From NCBI GenBank assembly GCA_964057225.1, contig OZ059896.1, forward strand, positions 22,254,501 to 22,318,500: a stretch of 64,000 bases of DNA, read 5' to 3'. Shown in pieces: positions 9,476-21,760 of the stretch; within the stretch, counting starts at the first letter, position 1, and the number at the start of each line of letters is the position of its first letter. This DNA is from Auanema rhodensis. Its lineage: Eukaryota; Nematoda; Chromadorea; Rhabditida; Rhabditidae. The notes under the pieces are model-generated. The model was not told the origin of the DNA. It saw only the letters and a list, made by a program, of their open reading frames with translations, and made no database searches. Position numbers and translations under genes: made by a program.

Positions 9476-9826
9476 TTTTTAAGCTGCGTCGATCTGTGTT
9501 ATCAGATTTGCGCTAGCTTGAAAATGCACCGAGATATCAACTGATATAAGTTCACACTTATATCCTCGATTTTCACCCTGAAGAATTAATTTTTTCGTTG
9601 AATAACATTGTCCATCGTCTTTGCCTTGAAAAATGGAATCTAAAAACATCTACTTTTTGCTAAATTATTTTGAAATTTTTCGAAAAAATTTTTGTCAAAA
9701 TGTTTTTGGAAGCAATGTTGAGTGTACATGGAAACTCAACATACACTAATGCATCATTTTTCAAACGATCATAACTAATTTTTGTATTAAGCGTTTTTCA
9801 ATGTAGTATAGTGCATTCGATGCGCA
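9476..9826 (+). repeat. Subfamily C monomer (A45G after a G350C junction), representative
   Basis: Recognised by agcttgaaaatg (A45G), always immediately preceded by a monomer ending gcgca instead of gcgga (G350C). Members start at 5266, 5967, 9476, 9827, 10529, 10880, 11582, 12284, 14039, 14741, 15092, 15794, 16145, 17549, 22112, 23867, 28781, 32291, 34397, 37556, 40364, 42821, 43874 and 45980: 24 copies. Two further copies (4915, 44576) have A45G without the G350C junction. C is densest between 9.5 and 16.5 kb and absent after 46330. Confidence 0.88.
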
Positions 9827-12800
9827 TTTTTAAGCTGCGTCGATCTGTGTTATCAGATTTGCGCTAGCTTGAAAATGCACCGAGATATCAACTGATATAA
9901 GTTCACACTTATATCCTCGATTTTCACCCTGAAGAATTAATTTTTTCGTTGAATAACATTGTCCATCGTCTTTGCCTTGAAAAAAGGAATCTAAAAACAT
10001 CTACTTTTTGCTAAATTATTTTGAAATTTTTCGAAAAAATTTTTGTCAAAATGTTTTTGGAAGCAATGTTGAGTGTACATGGAAACTCAACATACACTAA
10101 TGCATCATTTTTCAAACGATCATAACTAATTTTTGTATTAAGCGTTTCTCAATGTAGTATAGTGCATTCGATGCGGATTTTTAAGCTGCGTCGATCTGTG
10201 TTATCAGATTTGCGCTAGCTTAAAAATGCACCGAGATATCAACTGATATAAGTTCACTCTTATATCCTCGATTTTCACCCTGAAGAATTAATTTTTTCGT
10301 TGAATAACATTGTCCATCGTCTTTGCCTTGAAAAATGGAATCTAAAAACATCTACTTTTTGCTAAATTATTTTGAAATTTTTCGAAAAAATTTTTGTCAA
10401 AATGTTTTTGGAAGCAATGTTGAGTGTACATGGAAACTCAACATACACTAATGCATCATTTTTCAAACGATCATAACTAATTTTTGTATTAAGCGTTTTT
10501 CAATGTAGTATAGTGCATTCGATGCGCATTTTTAAGCTGCGTCGATCTGTGTTATCAGATTTGCGCTAGCTTGAAAATGCACCGAGATATCAACTGATAT
10601 AAGTTCACACTTATATCCTCGATTTTCACCCTGAAGAATTAATTTTTTCGTTGAATAACATTGTCCATCGTCTTTGCCTTGAAAAATGGAATTTAAAAAC
10701 ATCTACTTTTTGCTAAATTATTTTGAAATTTTTCGAAAAAATTTTTGTCAAAATGTTTTTGGAAGCAATGTTGAGTGTACATGGAAACTCAACATACACT
10801 AATGCATCATTTTTCAAACGATCATAACTAATTTTTGTATTAAGCGTTTTTCAATGTAGTATAGTGCATTCGATGCGCATTTTTAAGCTGCGTCGATCTG
10901 TGTTATCAGATTTGCGCTAGCTTGAAAATGCACCGAGATATCAACTGATATAAGTTCACACTTATATCCTCGATTTTCACCCTGAAGAATTAATTTTTTC
11001 GTTGAATAACATTGTCCATCGTCTTTGCCTTGAAAAATGGAATCTAAAAACATCTACTTTTTGCTAAATTATTTTGAAATTTTTCGAAAAAATTTTTGTC
11101 AAAATGTTTTTGGAAGCAATGTTGAGTGTACATGGAAACTCAACATACACTAATGCATCATTTTTCAAACGATCATAACTAATTTTTGTATTAAGCGTTT
11201 TTCAATGTAGTATAGTGCATTCGATGCGGATTTTTAAGCTGCGTCGATCTGTGTTATCAGATTTGCGCTAGCTTAAAAATGCACCGAGATATCAACTGAT
11301 ATAAGTTCACACTTATATCCTCGATTTTCACCCTGAAGAATTAATTTTTTCGTTGAATAACATTGTCCATCGTCTTTGCCTTGAATAAAGGAATCTAAAA
11401 ACATCTACTTTTTGCTAAATTATTTCGAAATTTTTCGAAAAAATTTTTGTCAAAATGTTTTTGGAAGCAATGTTGAGTGTACATGGAAACTCAACATACA
11501 CTAATGCATCATTTTTCAAACGATCATAACTAATTTTTGTATTAAGCGTTTCTCAATGTAGTATAGTGCATTCGATGCGCATTTTTAAGCTGCGTCGATC
11601 TGTGTTATCAGATTTGCGCTAGCTTGAAAATGCACCGAGATATCAACTGATATAAGTTCACACTTATATCCTCGATTTTCACCCTGAAGAATTAATTTTT
11701 TCGTTGAATAACATTGTCCATCGTCTTTGCCTTGAAAAATGGAATCTAAAAACATCTACTTTTTGCTAAATTATTTTGAAATTTTTCGAAAAAATTTTTG
11801 TCAAAATGTTTTTGGAAGCAATGTTGAGTGTACATGGAAACTCAACATACACTAATGCATCATTTTTCAAACGATCATAACTAATTTTTGTATTAAGCGT
11901 TTTTCAATGTAGTATAGTGCATTCGATGCGGATTTTTAAGCTGCGTCGATCTGTGTTATCAGATTTGCGCTAGCTTAAAAATGCACCGAGATATCAACTG
12001 ATATAAGTTCACTCTTATATCCTCGATTTTCACCCTGAAGAATTAATTTTTTCGTTGAATAACATTGTCCATCGTCTTTGCCTTGAAAAATGGAATCTAA
12101 AAACATCTACTTTTTGCTAAATTATTTTGAAATTTTTCGAAAAAATTTTTGTCAAAATGTTTTTGGAAGCAATGTTGAGTGTACATGGAAACTCAACATA
12201 CACTAATGCATCATTTTTCAAACGATCATAACTAATTTTTGTATTAAGCGTTTCTCAATGTAGTATAGTGCATTCGATGCGCATTTTTAAGCTGCGTCGA
12301 TCTGTGTTATCAGATTTGCGCTAGCTTGAAAATGCACCGAGATATCAACTGATATAAGTTCACACTTATATCCTCGATTTTCACCCTGAAGAATTAATTT
12401 TTTCGTTGAATAACATTGTCCATCGTCTTTGCCTTGAAAAATGGAATCTAAAAACATCTACTTTTTGCTAAATTATTTTGAAATTTTTCGAAAAAATTTT
12501 TGTCAAAATGTTTTTGGAAGCAATGTTGAGTGTACATGGAAACTCAACATACACTAATGCATCATTTTTCAAACGATCATAACTAATTTTTGTATTAAGC
12601 GTTTTTCAATGTAGTATAGTGCATTCGATGCGGATTTTTAAGCTGCGTCGATCTGTGTTATCAGATTTGCGCTAGCTTAAAAATGCACCGAGATATCAAC
12701 TGATATAAGTTCACACTTATATCCTCGATTTTCACCCTGAAGAAAAAATTTTTTCGTTGAATAACATTGTTCATCGTCTTTGCCTTGAAAAAAGGAATCT

Positions 12801-14389
12801 AAAAACATCTACTTTTTGCTGAATTATTTTGAAATTTTTCGAAAAAATTTTTGTCAAAATGTTTTTGGAAGCAATGTTGAGTGTACATGGAAACTCAACA
12901 TACACTAATGCATCATTTTTCAAACGATCATAACTAATTTTTGTATTAAGCGTTTCTCAATGTAGTATAGTGCATTCGATGCGGATTTTTAAGCTGCGTC
13001 GATCTGTGTTATCAGATTTGCGCTAGCTTAAAAATGCACCGAGATATCAACTGATATAAGTTCACACTTATATCCTCGATTTTCACCCTGAAGAATTATT
13101 TTTTTCGTTGAATAACACTGTCCATCGTTTTTGCCTTGAAAAATGGAATCTAAAAACATCTACTTTTTGCTAAATTATTTTGAAATTTTTCGAAAAAATT
13201 TTTGTCAAAATGTTTTTGGAAGCAATGTTGAGTGTACATGGAAACTCAACATACACTAATGCATCATTTTTCAAACGATCATAACTAATTTTTGTATTAA
13301 GCGTTTCTCAATGTAGTATAGTGCATTCGATGCGGATTTTTAAGCTGCGTCGATCTGTGTTATCAGATTTGCGCTAGCTTAAAAATGCACCGAGATATCA
13401 ACTGATATAAGTTCACTCTTATATCCTCGATTTTCACCCTGAAGAATTAATTTTTTCGTTGAATAACATTGTCCATCGTCTTTGCCTTGAAAAATGGAAT
13501 CTAAAAACATCTACTTTTTGCTAAATTATTTTGAAATTTTTCGAAAAAATTTTTGTCAAAATGTTTTTGGAAGCAATGTTGAGTGTACATGGAAACTCAA
13601 CATACACTAATGCATCATTTTTCAAACGATCATAACTAATTTTTGTTTTAAGCGTTTCTCAATGTAGTATAGTGCATTCGATGCGGATTTTTAAGCTGCG
13701 TCGATCTGTGTTATCAGATTTGCGCTAGCTTAAAAATGCACCGAGATATCAACTGATATAAGTTCACTCTTATATCCTCGATTTTCACCCTGAAGAATTA
13801 ATTTTTTCGTTGAATAACATTGTCCATCGTCTTTGCCTTGAAAAATGGAATCTAAAAACATCTACTTTTTGCTAAATTATTTTGAAATTTTTCGAAAAAA
13901 TTTTTGTCAAAATGTTTTTGGAAGCAATGTTGAGTGTACATGGAAACTCAACATACACTAATGCATCATTTTTCAAACGATCATAACTAATTTTTGTATT
14001 AAGCGTTTCTCAATGTAGTATAGTGCATTCGATGCGCATTTTTAAGCTGCGTCGATCTGTGTTATCAGATTTGCGCTAGCTTGAAAATGCACCGAGATAT
14101 CAACTGATATAAGTTCACACTTATATCCTCGATTTTCACCCTGAAGAATTAATTTTTTCGTTGAATAACATTGTCCATCGTCTTTGCCTTGAAAAATGGA
14201 ATCTAAAAACATCTACTTTTTGCTAAATTATTTTGAAATTTTTCGAAAAAATTTTTGTCAAAATGTTTTTGGAAGCAATGTTGAGTGTACATGGAAACTC
14301 AACATACACTAATGCATCATTTTTCAAACGATCATAACTAATTTTTGTATTAAGCGTTTTTCAATGTAGTATAGTGCATTCGATGCGGA

Positions 14390-15442
14390 TTTTTAAGCTG
14401 CGTCGATCTGTGTTATCAGATTTGCGCTAGCTTAAAAATGCACCGAGATATCAACTGATATAAGTTCACTCTTATATCCTCGATTTTCACCCTGAAGAAT
14501 TAATTTTTTCGTTGAATAACATTGTCCATCGTCTTTGCCTTGAAAAATGGAATCTAAAAACATCTACTTTTTGCTAAATTATTTTGAAATTTTTCGAAAA
14601 AATTTTTGTCAAAATGTTTTTGGAAGCAATGTTGAGTGTACATGGAAACTCAACATACACTAATGCATCATTTTTCAAACGATCATAACTAATTTTTGTA
14701 TTAAGCGTTTCTCAATGTAGTATAGTGCATTCGATGCGCATTTTTAAGCTGCGTCGATCTGTGTTATCAGATTTGCGCTAGCTTGAAAATGCACCGAGAT
14801 ATCAACTGATATAAGTTCACACTTATATCCTCGATTTTCACCCTGAAGAATTAATTTTTTCGTTGAATAACATTGTCCATCGTCTTTGCCTTGAAAAATG
14901 GAATCTAAAAACATCTACTTTTTGCTAAATTATTTTGAAATTTTTCGAAAAAATTTTTGTCAAAATGTTTTTGGAAGCAATGTTGAGTGTACATGGAAAC
15001 TCAACATACACTAATGCATCATTTTTCAAACGATCATAACTAATTTTTGTATTAAGCGTTTCTCAATGTAGTATAGTGCATTCGATGCGCATTTTTAAGC
15101 TGCGTCGATCTGTGTTATCAGATTTGCGCTAGCTTGAAAATGCACCGAGATATCAACTGATATAAGTTCACACTTATATCCTCGATTTTCACCCTGAAGA
15201 ATTAATTTTTTCGTTGAATAACATTGTCCATCGTCTTTGCCTTGAAAAATGGAATCTAAAAACATCTACTTTTTGCTAAATTATTTTGAAATTTTTCGAA
15301 AAAATTTTTGTCAAAATGTTTTTGGAAGCAATGTTGAGTGTACATGGAAACTCAACATACACTAATGCATCATTTTTCAAACGATCATAACTAATTTTTG
15401 TATTAAGCGTTTTTCAATGTAGTATAGTGCATTCGATGCGGA
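14390..15442 (+). repeat. D-C-C trimer, copy 1 (1053 bp)
   Basis: Monomers at 14390 (D, ends tctc and gcgca), 14741 (C, ends tctc and gcgca) and 15092 (C, ends tttc and gcgga). The next 1053 bp repeats this order and these junction states exactly. A related D-C-C lies at 10178-11230. Confidence 0.82.
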
Positions 15443-16495
15443 TTTTTAAGCTGCGTCGATCTGTGTTATCAGATTTGCGCTAGCTTAAAAATGCACCGAG
15501 ATATCAACTGATATAAGTTCACTCTTATATCCTCGATTTTCACCCTGAAGAATTAATTTTTTCGTTGAATAACATTGTCCATCGTCTTTGCCTTGAAAAA
15601 TGGAATCTAAAAACATCTACTTTTTGCTAAATTATTTTGAAATTTTTCGAAAAAATTTTTGTCAAAATGTTTTTGGAAGCAATGTTGAGTGTACATGGAA
15701 ACTCAACATACACTAATGCATCATTTTTCAAACGATCATAACTAATTTTTGTATTAAGCGTTTCTCAATGTAGTATAGTGCATTCGATGCGCATTTTTAA
15801 GCTGCGTCGATCTGTGTTATCAGATTTGCGCTAGCTTGAAAATGCACCGAGATATCAACTGATATAAGTTCACACTTATATCCTCGATTTTCACCCTGAA
15901 GAATTAATTTTTTCGTTGAATAACATTGTCCATCGTCTTTGCCTTGAAAAATGGAATCTAAAAACATCTACTTTTTGCTAAATTATTTTGAAATTTTTCG
16001 AAAAAATTTTTGTCAAAATGTTTTTGGAAGCAATGTTGAGTGTACATGGAAACTCAACATACACTAATGCATCATTTTTCAAACGATCATAACTAATTTT
16101 TGTATTAAGCGTTTCTCAATGTAGTATAGTGCATTCGATGCGCATTTTTAAGCTGCGTCGAGCTGTGTTATCAGATTTGCGCTAGCTTGAAAATGCACCG
16201 AGATATCAACTGATATAAGTTCACACTTATATCCTCGATTTTCACCCTGAAGAATTAATTTTTTCGTTGAATAACATTGTCCATCGTCTTTGCCTTGAAA
16301 AATGGAATCTAAAAACATCTACTTTTTGCTAAATTATTTTGAAATTTTTCGAAAAAATTTTTGTCAAAATGTTTTTGGAAGCAATGTTGAGTGTACATGG
16401 AAACTCAACATACACTAATGCATCATTTTTCAAACGATCATAACTAATTTTTGTATTAAGCGTTTTTCAATGTAGTATAGTGCATTCGATGCGGA
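15443..16495 (+). repeat. D-C-C trimer, copy 2 (1053 bp)
   Basis: Same monomer order and junction variants as the preceding trimer; the only difference I saw is gagctgtg in the last C copy (near 16160). A young tandem trimer duplication. Confidence 0.82.
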
Positions 16496-17197
16496 TTTTT
16501 AAGCTGCGTCGATCTGTGTTATCAGATTTGCGCTAGCTTAAAAATGCACCGAGATATCAACTGATATAAGTTCACACTTATATCCTCGATTTTCACCCTG
16601 AAGAATTAATTTTTTCGTTGAATAACATTGTCCATCGTCTTTGCCTTGAAAAATGGAATCTAAAAACATCTACTTTTTGCTAAATTATTTTGAAATTTTT
16701 CGAAAAAATTTTTGTCAAAATGTTTTTGGAAGCAATGTTGAGTGTACATGGAAACTCAACATACACTAATGCATCATTTTTCAAACGATCATAACTAATT
16801 TTTGTATTAAGCGTTTCTCAATGTAGTATAGTGCATTCGATGCGGATTTTTAAGCTGCGTCGATCTGTGTTATCAGATTTGCGCTAGCTTAAAAATGCAC
16901 CGAGATATCAACTGATATAAGTTCACACTTATATCCTCGATTTTCACCCTGAAGAATTAATTTTTTCGTTGAATAACATTGTCCATCGTCTTTGCCTTGA
17001 AAAATGGAATCTAAAAACATCTACTTTTTGCTAAATTATTTTGAAATTTTTCGAAAAAATTTTTGTCAAAATGTTTTTGGAAGCAATGTTGAGTGTACAT
17101 GGAAACTCAACATACACTAATGCATCATTTTTCAAACGATCATAACTAATTTTTGTATTAAGCGTTTCTCAATGTAGTATAGTGCATTCGATGCGGA
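16496..17197 (+). repeat. Pair of matching D' monomers
   Basis: Two successive 351-bp copies with A81, attaatt, aacattg, aaaaatgg and ends tctc/gcgga. I saw no difference between them, so this looks like a single-monomer duplication at the boundary of the higher-order repeat region. Confidence 0.7.
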
Positions 17198-20100
17198 TTT
17201 TTAAGCTGCGTCGATCTGTGTTATCAGATTTGCGCTAGCTGAAAAATGCACCGAGATATCAACTGATATAAGTTCACACTTATATCCTCGATTTTCACCC
17301 TGAAGAATTATTTTTTTCGTTGAATAACACTGTCCATCGTCTTTGCCTTGAAAAATGGAATCTAAAAACATCTACTTTTTGCTAAATTATTTTGAAATTT
17401 TTCGAAAAAATTTTTGTCAAAATGTTTTTGGAAGCAATGTTGAGTGTACATGGAAACTCAACATACACTAATGCATCATTTTTCAAACGATCATAACTAA
17501 TTTTTGTATTAAGCGTTTTTCAATGTAGTATAGTGCATTCGATGCGCATTTTTAAGCTGCGTCGATCTGTGTTATCAGATTTGCGCTAGCTTGAAAATGC
17601 ACCGAGATATCAACTGATATAAGTTCACACTTATATCCTCGATTTTCACCCTGAAGAATTAATTTTTTCGTTGAATAACATTGTCCATCGTCTTTGCCTT
17701 GAAAAATGGAATCTAAAAACATCTACTTTTTGCTAAATTATTTTGAAATTTTTCGAAAAAATTTTTGTCAAAATGTTTTTGGAAGCAATGTTGAGTGTAC
17801 ATGGAAACTCAACATACACTAATGCATCATTTTTCAAACGATCATAACTAATTTTTGTATTAAGCGTTTTTCAATGTAGTATAGTGCATTCGATGCGGAT
17901 TTTTAAGCTGCGTCGATCTGTGTTATCAGATTTGCGCTAGCTTAAAAATGCACCAAGATATCAACTGATATAAGTTCACACTTATATCCTCGATTTTCAC
18001 CCTAAAGAATTAATTTTTTCGTTGAATAACATTGTCCATCGTCTTTGCCTTGAATAAAGGAATCTAAAAACATCTACTTTTTGCTAAATTATTTCGAAAT
18101 TTTTCGAAAAAATTTTTGTCAAAATGTTTTTGGAAGCAATGTTGAGTGTACATGGAAACTCAACATACACTAATGCATCATTTTTCAAACGATCATAACT
18201 AATTTTTGTATTAAGCGTTTCTCAATGTAGTATAGTGCATTCGATGCGGATTTTTAAGCTGCGTCGATCTGTGTTATCAGATTTGCGCTAGCTTAAAAAT
18301 GCACCGAGATATCAACTGATATAAGTTCACTCTTATATCCTCGATTTTCACCCTGAAGAATTAATTTTTTCGTTGAATAACATTGTCCATCGTCTTTGCC
18401 TTGAAAAATGGAATCTAAAAACATCTACTTTTTGCTAAATTATTTTGAAATTTTTCGAAAAAATTTTTGTCAAAATGTTTTTGGAAGCAATGTTGAGTGT
18501 ACATGGAAACTCAACATACACTAATGCATCATTTTTCAAACGATCATAACTAATTTTTGTATTAAGCGTTTCTCAATGTAGTATAGTGCATTCGATGCGG
18601 ATTTTTAAGCTGCGTCGATCTGTGTTATCAGATTTGCGCTAGCTTAAAAATGCACCGAGATATCAACTGATATAAGTTCACACTTATATCCTCGATTTTC
18701 ACCCTGAAGAATTATTTTTTTCGTTGAATAACACTGTCCATCATCTTTGCCTTGAAAAATGGAATCTAAAAACATCTACTTTTTGCTAAATTATTTTGAA
18801 ATTTTTCGAAAAAATTTTTGTCAAAATGTTTTTGGAAGCAATGTTGAGTGTACATGGAAACTCAACATACACTAATGCATCATTTTTCAAACGATCATAA
18901 CTAATTTTTGTATTAAGCGTTTCTCAATGTAGTATAGTGCATTCGATGCGGATTTTTAAGCTGCGTCGATCTGTGTTATCAGATTTGCGCTAGCTTAAAA
19001 ATGCACCGAGATATCAACTGATATAAGATCACTCTTATATCCTCGATTTTCACCCTGAAGAATTAATTTTTTCGTTGAATAACATTGTCCATCGTCTTTG
19101 CCTTGAAAAATGGAATCTAAAAACATCTACTTTTTGCTAAATTATTTTGAAATTTTTCGAAAAAATTTTTGTCAAAATGTTTTTGGAAGCAATGTTGAGT
19201 GTACATGGAAACTCAACATACACTAATGCATCATTTTTCAAACGATCATAACTAATTTTTGTATTAAGCGTTTCTCAATGTAGTATAGTGCATTCGATGC
19301 GGATTTTTAAGCTGCGTCGATCTGTGTTATCATATTTGCGCTAGCTTAAAAATGCACCGAGATATCAACTGATATAAGTTCACACTTATATCCTCGATTT
19401 TCACCCTGAAGAATTATTTTTTTCGTTGAATAACACTGTCCATCATCTTTGCCTTGAAAAATGGAATCTAAAAACATCTACTTTTTGCTAAATTATTTTG
19501 AAATTTTTCGAAAAAATTTTTGTCAAAATGTTTTTGGAAGCAATGTTGAGTGTACATGGAAACTCAACATACACTAATGCATCATTTTTCAAACGATCAT
19601 AACTAATTTTTGTATTAAGCGTTTCTCAATGTAGTATAGTGCATTCGATGCGGATTTTTAAGCTGCGTCGATCTGTGTTATCAGATTTGCGCTAGCTTAA
19701 AAATGCACCGAGATATCAACTGATATAAGTTCACACTTATATCCTCGATTTTCACCCTGAAGAATTAAATTTTTCGTTGAATAACACTGTCCATCGTCTT
19801 TGCCTTGAATAAAGGAATCTAAAAACATCTACTTTTTGCTAAATTATTTTGAAATTTTTCGAAAAAATTTTTGTCAAAATGTTTTTGGAAGCAATGTTGA
19901 GTGTACATGGAAACTCAACATACACTAATGCATCATTTTTCAAACGATCATAACTAATTTTTGTATTAAGCGTTTCTCAATGTAGTATAGTGCATTCGAT
20001 GCGGATTTTTAAGCTGCGTCGATCTGTGTTATCAGATTTGCGCTAGCTTAAAAATGCACCGAGATATCAACTGATATAAGTTCACACTTATATCCTCGAT

Positions 20101-21760
20101 TTTCACCCTGAAGAATTAATTTTTTCGTTGAATAACATTGTCCATCGTCTTTGCCTTGAATAAAGGAATCTAAAAACATCTACTTTTTGCTAAATTATTT
20201 TGAAATTTTTCGAAAAAATTTTTGTCAAAATGTTTTTGGAAGCAATGTTGAGTGTACATGGAAACTCAACATACACTAATGCATCATTTTTCAAACGATC
20301 ATAACTAATTTTTGTATTAAGCGTTTCTCAATGTAGTATAGTGCATTCGATGCGGATTTTTAAGCTGCGTCGATCTGTGTTATCAGATTTGCGCTAGCTG
20401 AAAAATGCACCGAGATATCAACTGATATAAGTTCACACTTATATCCTCGATTTTCACCCTGAAGAATTATTTTTTTCGTTGAATAACACTGTCCATCGTC
20501 TTTGCCTTGAAAAATGGAATCTAAAAACATCTACTTTTTGCTAAATTATTTTGAAATTTTTCGAAAAAATTTTTGTCAAAATGTTTTTGGAAGCAATGTT
20601 GAGTGTACATGGAAACTCAACATACACTAATGCATCATTTTTCAAACGATCATAACTAATTTTTGTATTAAGCGTTTCTCAATGTAGTATAGTGCATTCG
20701 ATGCGGATTTTTAAGCTGCGTCGATCTGTGTTATCAGATTTGCGCTAGCTTAAAAATGCACCGAGATATCAACTGATATAAGTTCACACTTATATCCTCG
20801 ATTTTCACCCTGAAGAATTAATTTTTTCGTTGAATAACACTGTCCATCGTCTTTGCCTTGAATAAAGGAATCTAAAAACATCTACTTTTTGCTAAATTAT
20901 TTTGAAATTTTTCGAAAAAATTTTTGTCAAAATGTTTTTGGAAGCAATGTTGAGTGTACATGGAAACTCAACATACACTAATGCATCATTTTTCAAACGA
21001 TCATAACTAATTTTTGTATTAAGCGTTTCTCAATGTAGTATAGTGCATTCGATGCGGATTTTTAAGCTGCGTCGATCTGTGTTATCAGATTTGCGCTAGC
21101 TTAAAAATGCACCGAGATATCAACTGATATAAGTTCACACTTATATCCTCGATTTTCACCCTGAAGAATTAATTTTTTCGTTGAATAACACTGTCCATCG
21201 TCTTTGCCTTGAATAAAGGAATCTAAAAACATCTACTTTTTGCTAAATTATTTTGAAATTTTTCGAAAAAATTTTTGTCAAAATGTTTTTGGAAGCAATG
21301 TTGAGTGTACATGGAAACTCAACATACACTAATGCATCATTTTTCAAACGATCATAACTAATTTTTGTATTAAGCGTTTCTCAATGTAGTATAGTGCATT
21401 CGATGCGGATTTTTAAGCTGCGTCGATCTGTGTTATCAGATTTGCGCTAGCTTAAAAATGCACCGAGATATCAACTGATATAAGTTCACACTTATATCCT
21501 CGATTTTCACCCTGAAGAATTAATTTTTTCGTTGAATAACATTGTCCATCGTCTTTGCCTTGAATAAAGGAATCTAAAAACATCTACTTTTTGCTAAATT
21601 ATTTTGAAATTTTTCGAAAAAATTTTTGTCAAAATGTTTTTGGAAGCAATGTTGAGTGTACATGGAAACTCAACATACACTAATGCATCATTTTTCAAAC
21701 GATCATAACTAATTTTTGTATTAAGCGTTTCTCAATGTAGTATAGTGCATTCGATGCGGA
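17198..21760 (+). repeat. Higher-order repeat, copy 1 (13 monomers, 4563 bp)
   Basis: Order: A' C B D A* D A*' E2 E A' E2 E2 E, where A* has G142A (catcatcttt) and A*' also has tcatatttgcg. The next copy starts with the same A' C B D A* and ends with the same six monomers. Private to this copy: ataagatcac near 19024 and gaattaaatttttcg near 19765. Confidence 0.85.
19655..21760 (+). repeat. Six-monomer module E2-E-A'-E2-E2-E, copy 1
   Basis: 2106 bp. The same subfamily order recurs at 24920-27025, 5265 bp downstream, and nowhere else in the window. Four of the six differ from plain E by keeping C133 (three E2 and one A'). Confidence 0.85.

Larger units (their letters stand above)
9125..16495 (+). 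repeat. D/C-dominated block (21 monomers)
   Basis: Order: D C C D C C C-like-E C D C F A D D C D C C D C C, where the copy at 11231 is E-like with T196C. D copies usually end gcgca and so introduce a C copy. This is the densest C region of the window. The insertion of F-A at 12635-13336, with cgtttttgcc in the A copy as at 8423, suggests a segment exchanged with the block to the left. Confidence 0.78.

Noticed and set aside
12635-12985. Copy with the same ctgaat change as at 3608-3799, possibly another frame
   Set aside because: The C137T change of F monomers brings a TGA stop soon after, so the frame is shorter. This confirms that the frames depend on repeat variants and not on selection.
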